A DNA stretch of 64,000 nucleotides from Streptomyces achromogenes (GCF_030816715.1 NZ_JAUSYH010000001.1:4774001-4838000); one strand, 5' to 3'; numbered from the stretch's first letter, positions 23,279-31,915 are shown. The notes: generated by a model not told the origin, from the letters alone. Made by a program: numbers and translations.

Positions 23279-25264
23279 CTATGCCCCCGACCCCCCTCGC
23301 CGCCGACGCCGCACCAACTCCGCCAGCCCCCGCCGAGTCGCAGCCAGCACCACCCGGTCGGTCCCCCGCAGCACATACGTGTCCGGCAGATCCCACACCA
23401 GCCCCGACGCACCGCCCGCGCCCGCCCGACCCCGCCCGGCATCCAGCGCCAGCACCCGCCAGTACCCCGCCCGGAACGCCTCCCCGACGGTCCTGCCCTC
23501 CAGCTGCGCATGCCCGCCCACGTCGAGCGAGGCGAACAGCAGCACCCGCCGCTCCACCGGGATCGCCCCCAGGATCTGCCGCCCCATCATGGCCCCCGCG
23601 AACGACGGCGCCGCGAGATGTGACACGCTCCGGCTGCGGGTCAGCGCCTGCGGATGGGCGGCCCGCAGGGTGCGGTACACGGCGGTCGCGAAGTCGTCGT
23701 CGTACAGCCGCAGCACCACCCGCAGATCGGGCCGCAGCGACCGCGCGTACAGCGCGGCCTCCAGGTTCGTGGTGTCGGAACTGGTGACCGCGAGCAGCGC
23801 GTGCGCCCGGTGGATCTTCGCGGCCTCCAGCACGCCCTCCTGCGTGACGTCCCCCAGCACCACCGGCACCCGCAGCCGCCGCGCCACCGCGAGCCCCCGC
23901 GCCTCGGGCCCGGCTTCCACGCACACCACCGGGATGTTCAGCTGCCGCAGCCGGACCAGCACCCGGGTGCCGATCTTCCCGAGCCCGAGCAGCACGACAT
24001 GCCCGCCCAGTCCCCGGGGCGGCCGGCGCAGCGACCCCGCGCCTCGGAAGGTGCCGAGCGCCTCCAGCACCGCCGCCAGCAGCACCGGCAGCAGCAGTAG
24101 CCCCATCAGTCCGGACAGCAGTTGCAGGATCTGCCGCTCGGTGGAGGCCCCGATCGCCGGGTCGTTGACGGCGAACAGGTCCAGCAGCGTCAGGTACAGC
24201 GCGCCCAGCGGATGGATCCCGGTCACCAGCCACAGCGCCACCGCCAGCGCGAACACGCAGCCGACCAGCCCGGCCACGGACCACCGCAGCCGCCGGGAGA
24301 ACAGCGAGGAGAACGGCGCCCGCACCCCGACCCCGCGCCCGGACGGCTGTGCCGGCCCCGCCGAGTAGGCGACCTGCTCCAGCACGACCGACCCGCGCCG
24401 GCCGGTCGCGGCCGCCTCCCGCACCGCGGCGTCGTCGGGCAGCAGCAGGGGTCCCTGGTCGCCGCTGGTCTCGGAACCGTACGCGAAGGCCGGGTCGCCG
24501 CCGTTCGCCGACAGCAGCGCGAGCGTGGGACGTTCCGGCTCACCGGCCTCGCCCGGACCGTACGGCGGCCGCTCGACGGCCCGCAGCAGCAGCCCGTTCG
24601 TCTGGACGACCTTGCTGGTGCCGACGACGGCGGTCGCGACGAGCGCGGGAGCGGCGGTGTCGGCGTCGGACAGCACCGTCGTCGACGCGTCGCCGCCGGC
24701 ATACGCCGAGTGCCCGTGGCGTCCGGAGTCCCCGGAGCCTGGGTCGGCCGCGGCGGCCAACGCGGCGGCCTGGTCCAGGAGTTCCTCGATGTGCTGGCCC
24801 AACCGCCGGTTGTAGAGCCGCAGGACGAGCCGCAGCCGGGGGTTGAGCCGGCGCGCGGTGAGGGCGGCCCGGATGTTGGTCTCGTCGTCGTCGTACACCA
24901 GCGCCAGGGCGGCGGCCCGTTCCACGCCCGCCTCGGCGAGCACCGCCTCGGTGGCCTCGACGGCCTCCAACGTCCTCTGCCCGCCCACGGGTTCACCCGG
25001 CGGGACGGGTGCGCCGCCGGCCGCCGCCCGGTTGACGGCCGCGCTCACCACCCGGTCGAGCAGCGCCGCCGACACCGCCCGGGCCCGCCCGACGACCGGC
25101 GGCCGCACCGTACGCTCGGAGGGCGGCACGACGAGCGTGACCTGCTCCTCGTACACTCCCCGCAGCTCGGCTGCGAGCCGGTGCGCCAGACCGTCGTCCC
25201 CGCACACCACCATGTGCGCGCCCGCGGCACCCGGCGGCTGACCCTGATTCGGAAGGTTTACCAC
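23279..25264 (-). CDS. double-RCK (TrkA-N) channel-like membrane protein
   Basis: The 661-residue protein starts with an RCK-like nucleotide-binding domain (about 17-250, HMVVCGDDGLAHRLAAEL). It is followed by a membrane module of two helices (about 328-348 and 380-401) flanking a pore-like HPLGALYLTLLDLF, and then a second RCK/TrkA-N domain with GLGKIG at 427-432. This is the plan of NAD-gated potassium channels, but the TVGYG selectivity filter is missing and reads AVNDPAIG. Ion specificity, or whether it conducts at all, is unclear. The GTG start at 25264 lacks a good ribosome binding site; Met18 is an alternative. Confidence 0.8.
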   Translation of the reverse strand: MVNLPNQGQPPGAAGAHMVVCGDDGLAHRLAAELRGVYEEQVTLVVPPSERTVRPPVVGRARAVSAALLDRVVSAAVNRAAAGGAPVPPGEPVGGQRTLEAVEATEAVLAEAGVERAAALALVYDDDETNIRAALTARRLNPRLRLVLRLYNRRLGQHIEELLDQAAALAAAADPGSGDSGRHGHSAYAGGDASTTVLSDADTAAPALVATAVVGTSKVVQTNGLLLRAVERPPYGPGEAGEPERPTLALLSANGGDPAFAYGSETSGDQGPLLLPDDAAVREAAATGRRGSVVLEQVAYSAGPAQPSGRGVGVRAPFSSLFSRRLRWSVAGLVGCVFALAVALWLVTGIHPLGALYLTLLDLFAVNDPAIGASTERQILQLLSGLMGLLLLPVLLAAVLEALGTFRGAGSLRRPPRGLGGHVVLLGLGKIGTRVLVRLRQLNIPVVCVEAGPEARGLAVARRLRVPVVLGDVTQEGVLEAAKIHRAHALLAVTSSDTTNLEAALYARSLRPDLRVVLRLYDDDFATAVYRTLRAAHPQALTRSRSVSHLAAPSFAGAMMGRQILGAIPVERRVLLFASLDVGGHAQLEGRTVGEAFRAGYWRVLALDAGRGRAGAGGASGLVWDLPDTYVLRGTDRVVLAATRRGLAELVRRRRRGGSGA

Positions 25265-25350
25265 GAGGGAGAAGACTGCCTCACCGGTACGCCGGGTTCC
25301 ACGGAGTCGGTGAACACCAGGCGCCGGACTTCCGTAGGAAAGGGGAGGGA

Positions 25351-26517
25351 ATGCCAGAAACAGGCAGCGGGCGCAGGTCGGGAACCGGCAGCAGGGACAC
25401 GCCGGACACCGGAGCCGGCGCCGGCGCGCACGCGGAACCCGGAGGTGCCCGACCCGTGGCCATCGTCGAAGAGGCCCCGCCCACGGGCGAGCGCACCCCG
25501 GAGAACCCCGAGGGCGAGCGCACCCCGGAGAACCCCGAGGGCGAGCGCACCCCGGAGAGCCACGAGGACAAGCGCCTCACCTCGCCCCTCGTCCTGACCC
25601 TGCTGCTGCTCCTCATGGTGCTGCTGCAGAGCCCGATCCGCCGCGCGCTGTCCGCGCCGGTGATGCAGAGCTGGACGACGGTGTTCGTGGCGGTGGTGGT
25701 GCAGGCCCTGCCGTTCCTGGTCCTCGGGGTGCTGCTGTCGGCGGCGATCGCGGTCTACGTGCCGCCCTCCTTCTTCGCCCGCGCCCTGCCGTCCCGGCCG
25801 GCGCTCGCCGTCCCGGTCGCCGGGATGGCGGGCGCGGTGCTGCCGGGCTGCGAGTGCGCGTCGGTCCCGGTGGCCGGCGCCCTCGTCCGCCGGGGCGTGA
25901 CACCGGCCGCGGCGCTCGCCTTCCTCCTCTCCGCCCCGGCGATCAACCCGATCGTGCTGACGGCGACGGCCGTGGCCTTCCCGCGCGACCCGGAAATGGT
26001 GCTGGCCCGTTTCGTGGCCAGCCTGGTCGCGGCGTGCACGATGGGCTGGCTGTGGCAGCGCCTCGGGCGCACCGACTGGCTGCGGCTGCCGGCCCACGCG
26101 CCGCACGAGGGGGAGACCAGGGGGGCCGCCTTCTGGGACTCGGTCCGGCACGACGTGACGCACGCGGGCGGCTTCCTGGTCGTGGGCGCGATGGCGGCGG
26201 CGACCCTGAAGGCCGTCGCCCCGCAGAGCTGGCTGCGCACCGCGGCCGACAACCCGGCGCTCGCCGTCCTGACCCTCGCCGTGCTGGCGGTGGTCCTCTC
26301 CATCTGCTCGGAGGCGGACGCGTTCGTCGCCGCGTCCCTCACCCAGTTCTCCCTGACCGCCAGACTCGCGTTCCTGGTGGTCGGCCCGATGATCGACCTC
26401 AAGCTGTTCGCGATGCAGGCGGGCACGTTCGGCCGGGGCTTCGCGCTGCGCTTCGCCCCGGCGACCTTCGCGCTGGCCATCGCGTCGGCGGTCCTGACGG
26501 GATGGGTGCTGCTGTGA
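25351..26517 (+). CDS. ArsP/DUF318-type permease
   Basis: This 388-residue protein has a hydrophilic N-terminal tail of about 75 residues with three copies of ERTPENPEG, followed by eight or so membrane helices. The signature ArsP_1 segments are present: GAVLPGCECASVPVAGALVRRG with its cysteine pair, and SAPAINPIVL. The C-terminal half repeats the fold with ICSEADAFVAAS. It is coupled by a GTGA overlap to a TIGR03943 subunit, the arrangement of the B. subtilis YcgR/YcgQ pair. Transport of a metal or metalloid compound is a family-based guess. GGGGAGGG precedes the ATG. Confidence 0.88.
   Translation: MPETGSGRRSGTGSRDTPDTGAGAGAHAEPGGARPVAIVEEAPPTGERTPENPEGERTPENPEGERTPESHEDKRLTSPLVLTLLLLLMVLLQSPIRRALSAPVMQSWTTVFVAVVVQALPFLVLGVLLSAAIAVYVPPSFFARALPSRPALAVPVAGMAGAVLPGCECASVPVAGALVRRGVTPAAALAFLLSAPAINPIVLTATAVAFPRDPEMVLARFVASLVAACTMGWLWQRLGRTDWLRLPAHAPHEGETRGAAFWDSVRHDVTHAGGFLVVGAMAAATLKAVAPQSWLRTAADNPALAVLTLAVLAVVLSICSEADAFVAASLTQFSLTARLAFLVVGPMIDLKLFAMQAGTFGRGFALRFAPATFALAIASAVLTGWVLL
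25489..25560 (+). repeat. 27-bp in-frame tandem repeat
   Basis: Two identical 27-bp units and a diverged third encode ERTPENPEG, ERTPENPEG and ERTPESHED in the cytoplasmic tail of the permease. The number of copies is likely to vary between strains. Confidence 0.85.
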
Positions 26518-27230
26518 ACCGACAGTCCCAGTCGGCCGTGCTGTTCCTGCTCGGTGCGGCCCTGCTGCACGCCGGCGCCACCGACCTGTACCTGCGGTAC
26601 GTCAAGGCGGGCCTGCGCCCGCTGCTGCTGGCGGCCGGCGCGGTCCTGATCGTCACGGCGCTGGCGACGGCCTGGTACGAGCGCCGCAGGGCCGGCCGAC
26701 GCCACGCGGAGGGCCACGCGCACCCCGAGCCCCGCGTCTCCTGGCTGCTGATCCTCCCCCTTCTCGCGCTGATCCTCGTCGCCCCGCCCGCCCTGGGCTC
26801 GTACAGCGCGACCCGCACCGGCACGGCCCTTCAGGAGCCCCTGGCCTACCCGCCGCTGGCCACGGCCGACCCACTGCCCCTGAGCGTCGTCGACTACGCG
26901 GGCCGCGCCGTCTACGACCACGGCCGCACCCTCGCCGGCCGCACGGTCCGGCTGACGGGCTTCGTGGCCCTGGACCACGCCGGCACTCCCTACCTGGTCC
27001 GCATGGCGCTCAACTGCTGCGCGGCGGACGCCCAGCCGGTCAAGGTCGGCCTGACCGGCCACATCCCGCCGGTCCTCCAGCCGGACACCTGGCTGGCCGT
27101 CACCGGCGTCTACACGCCCCGCGTCGTCCACGACCCGGTCAACGGCGGCCCGATCCCCTTCCTCGAGGTGACCGACGCCCGTCCGGTTCCGACGCCGCGG
27201 GACCCCTATGACGAGTCCTGGAACAACTGA
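26514..27230 (+). CDS. TIGR03943 family permease subunit
   Basis: This 238-residue partner of the upstream permease begins with GTG inside its stop codon. Two to three membrane helices (about 10-45 and 75-95) precede an extracytoplasmic domain with RTVRLTGFVALDHAGTPYLVRMALNCCAADAQPVKV, the Cys-Cys pair and PVLQPDTWLAVTGVY typical of the TIGR03943/DUF1980 group. The conserved cysteines suggest metal contact. Function is inferred from the fixed pairing of the two genes. Confidence 0.88.
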   Translation: MNRQSQSAVLFLLGAALLHAGATDLYLRYVKAGLRPLLLAAGAVLIVTALATAWYERRRAGRRHAEGHAHPEPRVSWLLILPLLALILVAPPALGSYSATRTGTALQEPLAYPPLATADPLPLSVVDYAGRAVYDHGRTLAGRTVRLTGFVALDHAGTPYLVRMALNCCAADAQPVKVGLTGHIPPVLQPDTWLAVTGVYTPRVVHDPVNGGPIPFLEVTDARPVPTPRDPYDESWNN

Positions 27231-27343
27231 GCGTGGCCGCCACCGTACCCGGGGGAACGTCCGAAAGGATCCTTGACCACCCGGGTCGGCGAACCCTTCC
27301 GCAACCCCTGGTGGCCGGGCGGTGAGCGCCGCATGATGGGGCC

Positions 27344-27760
27344 ATGACGGCGGCCTTGCGTGCCATGGCACGACTGGTGAACTGGCGGGACCTCGCGGAG
27401 GACCGGCCCAGCTGCGGTACCGGCCGGGCACTGCGCTCGGCCGGGGCGGAGATCGTGCACTTCCACTCCGCCCGCAGCGTCGACCTGCATCTCACGGCCC
27501 GCGCGATCCGCCGGTTCGAGAGCGACCTGAGACACTCCACCGCGATCCGGCTGCAGCCGGGTTCGCACTGGGTGACCGTCCGCCTGGAGTGCGAGACGGA
27601 CATCGACCTGCTCATGACGCTGGTCAGCGCCGCCCTCCAGGCACACCAGAGGCACCCCGCCGCCGGCGACGCCCCGCTCCCGCGCTGCAACGACCACCGG
27701 GAGGCGACCCTCACCCGCGAGGGCGCGGACGGCGGCGCCCCCCGGCCCTGCGTCCAGTGA
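27344..27760 (+). CDS. DUF5519 (luciferase-family-labelled) protein
   Basis: The 138-residue soluble protein contains CGTGRALRSAGAEIVHFHS, VDLHLTARAIRRFE and GSHWVTVRLECETDIDLLMTLVS. I recall this pattern in proteins labelled luciferase domain or DUF5519 in actinomycetes. The label reflects a weak resemblance, not light emission, and no catalytic role is established. The tail after about residue 110 is low-complexity. It is flanked by non-coding DNA on both sides and appears to have its own promoter. Confidence 0.75.
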   Translation: MTAALRAMARLVNWRDLAEDRPSCGTGRALRSAGAEIVHFHSARSVDLHLTARAIRRFESDLRHSTAIRLQPGSHWVTVRLECETDIDLLMTLVSAALQAHQRHPAAGDAPLPRCNDHREATLTREGADGGAPRPCVQ

Positions 27761-27892
27761 GCGTGTGCGGGGCTGTGCGCCCCGGGTGTGCGTCCAGGTG
27801 CGGCGCGTCCGCCGGACCGTGGGGCTGTGGAGCTGTGGACGAGCTGTGGGGCCGTGGGGCCGTGGGGCCGTGCCCGCTGTGTGTCTGGTGAG

Positions 27893-27907
27893 CTGACGAT
27901 CCGTCAG
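27893..27907. promoter_or_regulatory. CTGACG-ATC-CGTCAG palindrome
   Basis: A perfect 6-bp dyad lies 82 bases upstream of the next gene and is followed at once by GATATGGT, which could be a -10 element. TetR-type repressors often bind dyads of this form in Streptomyces, but no such gene is adjacent. The region before it (27806-27880) is a low-complexity run of GTGGGGCCG repeats. Confidence 0.4.
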
Positions 27908-27988
27908 ATATGGTCCCCCTGCCGTGCACACTCGTGCCCGTCAGTGCCGTGCCGTGCCGTGCGACGCCGTTACGGAAGGGTGAGCGCC

Positions 27989-28519
27989 ATGGAGACCCGT
28001 TCGACCCGTCCTCCCCGCAGTCCGCAGCCTCCGGGGCCGATCCGCTGGGTGGCGGTGTTCCGCAACGCGACCTCGGGGTCCTGGCGGCCGGCCGCCGAAT
28101 CCCCCGACCGCACACCGGTGCTGTACGCGATCGGCGAGATGGCCCAGGCCGTACGCGCCCGGGGCGAGGAGGTGGCCGTCGACCTGTGGGGCCCGGGGGA
28201 GAACGGGGAGTGGGCACGGTTCGACCCGACCCCGGCGAGCCCTGAAACGTCGGCGCCCGCGGCATCGGTGACCCCGGCCGCCCCGACGAATCCCGCGGCT
28301 TCCACTGCGGTGGGGCCGGGCGCGGGGCACGCCCGGCACGTGGAACGCATGGAGGACCGTCGGCACCAGGTGATCATGGCGGGTCTGAGCAGGGCCGGCC
28401 TCTACGACCTCGCGGCGGAGGACGTGACGGCCGTCCGCACCCTGGTCGACCACGTCGACGAGGCCACGCTGCGCCGCATCGCGCACTGGATGGCGGTGGC
28501 GGCCGGCCCGGTTGAGTGA
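27989..28519 (+). CDS. conserved hypothetical protein (176 aa)
   Basis: The protein has an N-terminal part of about 80 residues (PIRWVAVFRNATSGSW ... YAIGEMAQAVRARGEEVAVDLWGPGENGEW), an Ala/Pro/Thr-rich linker, and a helical C-terminal part that reads like a small helical domain (IMAGLSRAGLYDLAAEDVTAVRTLVDHVDEATLRRIAHWM). I do not recognise a function. The ATG at 27989 has a good GGAAGGG site eight bases upstream. It lies immediately before the ferredoxin gene and may form an operon with it. Confidence 0.7.
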   Translation: METRSTRPPRSPQPPGPIRWVAVFRNATSGSWRPAAESPDRTPVLYAIGEMAQAVRARGEEVAVDLWGPGENGEWARFDPTPASPETSAPAASVTPAAPTNPAASTAVGPGAGHARHVERMEDRRHQVIMAGLSRAGLYDLAAEDVTAVRTLVDHVDEATLRRIAHWMAVAAGPVE

Positions 28520-28544
28520 CCTGCCCGCCGGGCAGGCAGGAGGC

Positions 28545-28778
28545 ATGCAGACAGAGCGGGCGCGGGCCGCAGGCGCGAGGGTGTCCGTGGACCCCGCGGT
28601 GTGTTACGGCTCGGGCGAGTGCGTCTACCGCGTGCCCTCCGTCTTCACCGTGGCGGACGGGTTCGGGGCGGTGATCCCCGGCCGCGAGCACACGGGCGAC
28701 GACCCGGAGGTGCGCGCCATGGCGGAACGCTGCCCGTCGCAGGCCATCAGCGTCGGCCGGCCAGGCGAGGTGCGTTGA
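28545..28778 (+). CDS. ferredoxin, [3Fe-4S]/[4Fe-4S] type
   Basis: This small acidic protein of about 77 residues contains VSVDPAVCYGSGECVYRVPSVF and, near the end, ERCPSQAISV. The spacing C-x5-C ... C-P, with a non-cysteine in the CxxSGxC position, is typical of single-cluster ferredoxins that serve cytochromes P450. No P450 or reductase is encoded in this window, so it is an orphan. The start is uncertain: ATG at 28545 has AGGAGG only one base away, while TTG at 28512 would overlap the upstream gene and add 11 residues. Confidence 0.85.
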   Translation: MQTERARAAGARVSVDPAVCYGSGECVYRVPSVFTVADGFGAVIPGREHTGDDPEVRAMAERCPSQAISVGRPGEVR

Positions 28779-28860
28779 GCCGCGGCGGCGGTCCCGGGGC
28801 TGATCGGTGACTGCCGCCGAGTGCGGTGTGGCGGGGACGGCAGCTGCGGGAGCAGCACAA

Positions 28861-28956
28861 GGCCCGGCCGCTGGCGACGGGGGATGCACCAGCGACCGGG
28901 CTATGGCCAAGGCTAACAAGGCGGCTGGTCCGGCGGGAGCCTCCTTCTCAGCCGCC
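28861..28956. other. two stable hairpins downstream of ferredoxin gene
   Basis: GCCCGG and GCTGG (28862-28874) pair with CCAGC and CCGGGC (28889-28901) across a small internal loop. GGCGGCTG (28920-28927) pairs with CAGCCGCC (28949-28956). The second could terminate the ferredoxin transcript. The pair lies in a 720-base stretch (28779-29502) in which I see no convincing gene. Confidence 0.4.
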
Positions 28957-29182
28957 TCGCCGGTGTGAGCGGGATCACTGCCCTGGCGTGGTCGGGTCGA
29001 CACCTTCCGTACGAGCCCGCCGAGCCCGCCGAGCCCGCCGAGGCCGTCCCAGCCGCGGGCCGGCGTGGGCGTCCCGCGCCGGTCCGGTCCCGGGGCCGGC
29101 CCTACGGCCCGCACGAGGGCTCCCCTGAGAGGCGCCACAGCCCCTCCCTCACGCCGCCACTTCTCGGCCGTCGCCCGGGTGT

Positions 29183-29315
29183 GCCGCCGCCCGCCGGGGC
29201 CGCCGCCCCCGAGGCCGACGAGCCGCCGCCCGCCGGGGCCGCCGCCCCCGAGGTCGACGAGCCGCCGCCCGCCGGGGCCGCCGCCCCCGAGGCCGACGAG
29301 CCGCCGCCCGCCGGG
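29183..29315. repeat. 39-bp GC-only minisatellite
   Basis: Three 39-bp units (29183-29221, 29222-29260, 29261-29299) and a partial fourth begin GCCGCCGCCCGCCGGGGCCG; they differ at a single base. The unit is a multiple of three, and an open frame crosses it (PPPAGAAAPEADE repeats), but the frame lacks a ribosome binding site and ends soon after, so I treat it as non-coding. Confidence 0.8.
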
Positions 29316-29502
29316 CCGCCGAGTCGCCGGAGCCCCGGCGCGGCGATACGTTGAGAACGGATGCAGGTCGCCCGTCCGGCCCGCAGCCCCACCCGCCGAC
29401 GGCAGGGTGCCGACGGCCGGGACCGCCGGAGCGCACGGCCGGCCGGACGACCTCCTTCGTTCCTGTCTTCCCTCTCTTCGAGCCCCGTGTGGAGCGTCCG
29501 AG

Positions 29503-30936
29503 ATGAGCGAGAGCAGCACGACCCGTGTCGGTGACGATTCCGGCGCCCGGCGCCACCGCACCCCGAGGGAGCGGGCAGAGCGCGGCAGGGCCGCGCGGGC
29601 CGACGTACCGAGGTCCTCGCACGCCGAGTTCACGCCGCCGCCGAAACGCACCGACCCGGTGGACGTCATCGAGGCGCAGTCCGCGCAGCGGGTCCCCGAA
29701 CTCGTCCCGATCCGCTACGGGCGGATGAGCGAGTCGCCGTTCCGCTTCTACCGGGGCGCCGCCGCCATCATGGCCGCGGACCTGGCGGAGACCCCGCGCA
29801 CCGGCATCCGCGTCCAGCTGTGCGGCGACGCGCACATGCTCAACTTCCGGCTGCTGGCCTCTCCGGAACGCCGTCTGATGTTCGACATCAACGACTTCGA
29901 CGAGACGCTGCCCGGCCCCTGGGAGTGGGACGTCAAGCGGCTGGCGGCCAGCCTCGTCATCGCGGGCCGGGCGAACGGCTTCAGCTCCAAGGAACGGGCG
30001 TCGGTGGTCCGGTCGGCCGTGCGGGCCTACCGGACACGGATGCGCGGCTTCGCCCAGATGGGCAACCTCGAGGTCTGGTACAGCCGCTTCGAGGCGGACG
30101 AACTGCAGGAGACGTACGCCCCGGAGCTCGGCGCCAAGAACCGCGAACGCTGGCGGCAGGCCAGGGAACGGGCCCGGCAGCACGACAACCTGCAGGTCGT
30201 CGAGAAACTCACGCAGGTGGTCGGCGGCCGGCGGCTGATCGCGAACGACCCGCCGCTCCTGGTCCGGCTGGCCGACCTGCTGCCGAGCGCCGAGAGCGAC
30301 GTGATGGAGCGGGAGATCGGCAAGATCGTCAGTGGGTACGTCGGGTCCCTGCAGTCCGACCGCCGGTTCCTCCTCCAGGGCTACCGCGTCGCCGACATCG
30401 CCCGCAAGGTGGTCGGAGTGGGCAGTGTGGGCACCCGCTGCTGGATCGTGCTGCTGCTCGGCAAGGACGACGACGATCCGCTCTTCCTGCAGGCCAAGGA
30501 GGCCGACGAGTCCGTGCTCGCCCCCTACGCGGGCGCCGGCGACCACCGCACCCAGGGTGAGCGGGTCGTCGCCGGCCAGCGGCTGATGCAGGCGACCAGC
30601 GACATCTTCCTGGGCTGGGAACGCACCACCGGCCTCGACGGCCGTCGCCGCGACTTCTACGTTCGCCAGCTGCGGGACTGGAAGGGCATCGCCGTGCCGG
30701 AGAACATGTCGCCGAATCGGATGTCCCTCTTCGGCCGGCTCTGCGGAGCCACCCTGGCCCGCGCCCACGCCCGCTCCGGAGACCGTATAGCGATCGCCGC
30801 CTACCTGGGCTCCGGCGACGTCTTCGACCGCGCCCTGAGCACGTTCGCCGAGCTCTACGCCGACCAGAACGAATCCGACCACCGGGCCCTGCTCCACGCC
30901 GTCGCCACGGGCCGGGTCCGCGCCGAGTCGGCTTGA
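29503..30936 (+). CDS. DUF2252 family protein
   Basis: This 477-residue cytosolic protein has the DUF2252 signatures: RYGRMSESPFRFYRGAA, the histidine-containing CGDAHMLNFR, FDINDFDET, and a late GATLARAHARSGD. The order of motifs (a lysine/arginine region, GDxHxxNF, then DxNDFD) resembles the catalytic and metal-binding loops of aminoglycoside and choline kinase-like enzymes, so phosphotransferase activity is plausible. The ATG at 29503 has GGAG upstream and begins MSESSTTRVG. It appears monocistronic. Confidence 0.88.
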   Translation: MSESSTTRVGDDSGARRHRTPRERAERGRAARADVPRSSHAEFTPPPKRTDPVDVIEAQSAQRVPELVPIRYGRMSESPFRFYRGAAAIMAADLAETPRTGIRVQLCGDAHMLNFRLLASPERRLMFDINDFDETLPGPWEWDVKRLAASLVIAGRANGFSSKERASVVRSAVRAYRTRMRGFAQMGNLEVWYSRFEADELQETYAPELGAKNRERWRQARERARQHDNLQVVEKLTQVVGGRRLIANDPPLLVRLADLLPSAESDVMEREIGKIVSGYVGSLQSDRRFLLQGYRVADIARKVVGVGSVGTRCWIVLLLGKDDDDPLFLQAKEADESVLAPYAGAGDHRTQGERVVAGQRLMQATSDIFLGWERTTGLDGRRRDFYVRQLRDWKGIAVPENMSPNRMSLFGRLCGATLARAHARSGDRIAIAAYLGSGDVFDRALSTFAELYADQNESDHRALLHAVATGRVRAESA

Positions 30937-31051
30937 GACGCGCGGCCTGCGGAGGCCTGCGGCGGACTGCGGTGAATTGCACCCGGATACGTCAACTCCC
31001 GTGCGTCCAGGGCGAAAACAACGTGCCGAACCGTTGGCCAAAGCCGTACGC

Positions 31052-31078
31052 TCCCCCTGATTCACCGACTCAGGGGGA
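31052..31078 (+). promoter_or_regulatory. hairpin enclosing the ribosome binding site of a secreted protein gene
   Basis: TCCCCCTGA (31052-31060) pairs perfectly with TCAGGGGGA (31070-31078) across a 9-base loop. The right arm is the Shine-Dalgarno sequence of the gene that starts at 31085. Folding would hide the site, so translation may be controlled by temperature, a protein or a ligand. Confidence 0.5.
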
Positions 31079-31084
31079 ACACTC

Positions 31085-31864
31085 ATGCGCGCAACCATGC
31101 GCCTCGCTCTGCTCGGCACCGGCGTCGCGCTGGTCGCCACCGCGACCGGTGCCACCGCCGCCCAGGCGACCGACGGCGGCGCGGGCGACATCAGGATCGA
31201 CAAGGTCGTCGTCAACGGCGGCAAGCCGGTCGTGGTCGGCACCACCAGGGTGGTGTCCGCCAAGGTCTCCGTGACCGCGACGGACGACTCCGGCATCGCC
31301 AAGACCACGTACATCAGTGCCTTCGGCCCCACGCCGAACTTCGCGCAGGTGTGGGACGACGACATCACGTGCGTCAAGAAGAGCGCCACCACGTCGACGT
31401 GCACGGGCACGCTGACGTTCGACCCGACGGCGGCGACCGGCTTCGTCGGCAACAGCGCGGCGGGCACCTGGAAGCTCGGCACGCTGGTCTCCGCGAACGA
31501 CTACGACTACATCCACCGGGACGCGGCCACCACGTTCCGGGTGCAGCGCGACACGCGGCTCACCACGAACGCCGCGCCCGAGCCCGTCAAGAAGGGCAGG
31601 ACCATCACGGTCACCGGCGTGCTGTCCCGGGCCGACTGGGACACCAACAAGTACGCGGGCTACGCCAAGCAGAAGGTGACCCTGCAGTTCCGCAAGAAGA
31701 ACTCCAGCACGTACACCAACGTCAAGACGGTGACGTCGTCCTCGACGGGCACCCTGAAGACGACGGTCAAGGCGTCCCAGGACGGCTACTTCCGCTACAG
31801 GTTCGCCGGCACGTCGACCGCCCCGGCCATCGCCGCCGCCGGCGACTACGTCGACGTCCGCTGA
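31085..31864 (+). CDS. secreted protein of unknown function (259 aa)
   Basis: The product has a Sec signal peptide (MRATMRLALLGTGVALVATATGATAAQA, cleavage near residue 28) and a beta-rich mature part of two domains. The first (about 35-155) resembles an immunoglobulin-like fold with one cysteine pair (residues near 97 and 106). The second (about 160-259) contains VTVTGVLSRADWDTN and YAKQKVTLQFRKKNSSTYTNVKTV, reminiscent of bacterial Ig-like adhesion or carbohydrate-binding modules. I know no function. A strong terminator follows, so it is a single-gene unit. Confidence 0.8.
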   Translation: MRATMRLALLGTGVALVATATGATAAQATDGGAGDIRIDKVVVNGGKPVVVGTTRVVSAKVSVTATDDSGIAKTTYISAFGPTPNFAQVWDDDITCVKKSATTSTCTGTLTFDPTAATGFVGNSAAGTWKLGTLVSANDYDYIHRDAATTFRVQRDTRLTTNAAPEPVKKGRTITVTGVLSRADWDTNKYAGYAKQKVTLQFRKKNSSTYTNVKTVTSSSTGTLKTTVKASQDGYFRYRFAGTSTAPAIAAAGDYVDVR

Positions 31865-31887
31865 CCCCTCCCCACCCAGCCCACACA

Positions 31888-31915
31888 CAGGCCCCCCAAG
31901 CACCCGGGGGGCCTG
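31888..31915 (+). terminator. factor-independent terminator
   Basis: CAGGCCCCCC and GGGGGGCCTG form a perfect 10-bp stem with an 8-base loop, 23 bases after the stop codon of the secreted protein gene. No T-run follows, as is usual in Streptomyces. Confidence 0.75.

Noticed and set aside
27788..27988. Upstream extension of the 176-residue hypothetical protein to 243 residues
   Set aside because: The added part translates GTGGGGCCG repeats and lies before the palindrome and the good ribosome binding site.
28965..29354. 129-codon frame across the 39-bp repeats (PPPAGAAAPEADE units)
   Set aside because: It has no ribosome binding site, no domain, and low-complexity sequence; I treat the region as a minisatellite, with a small chance of coding.
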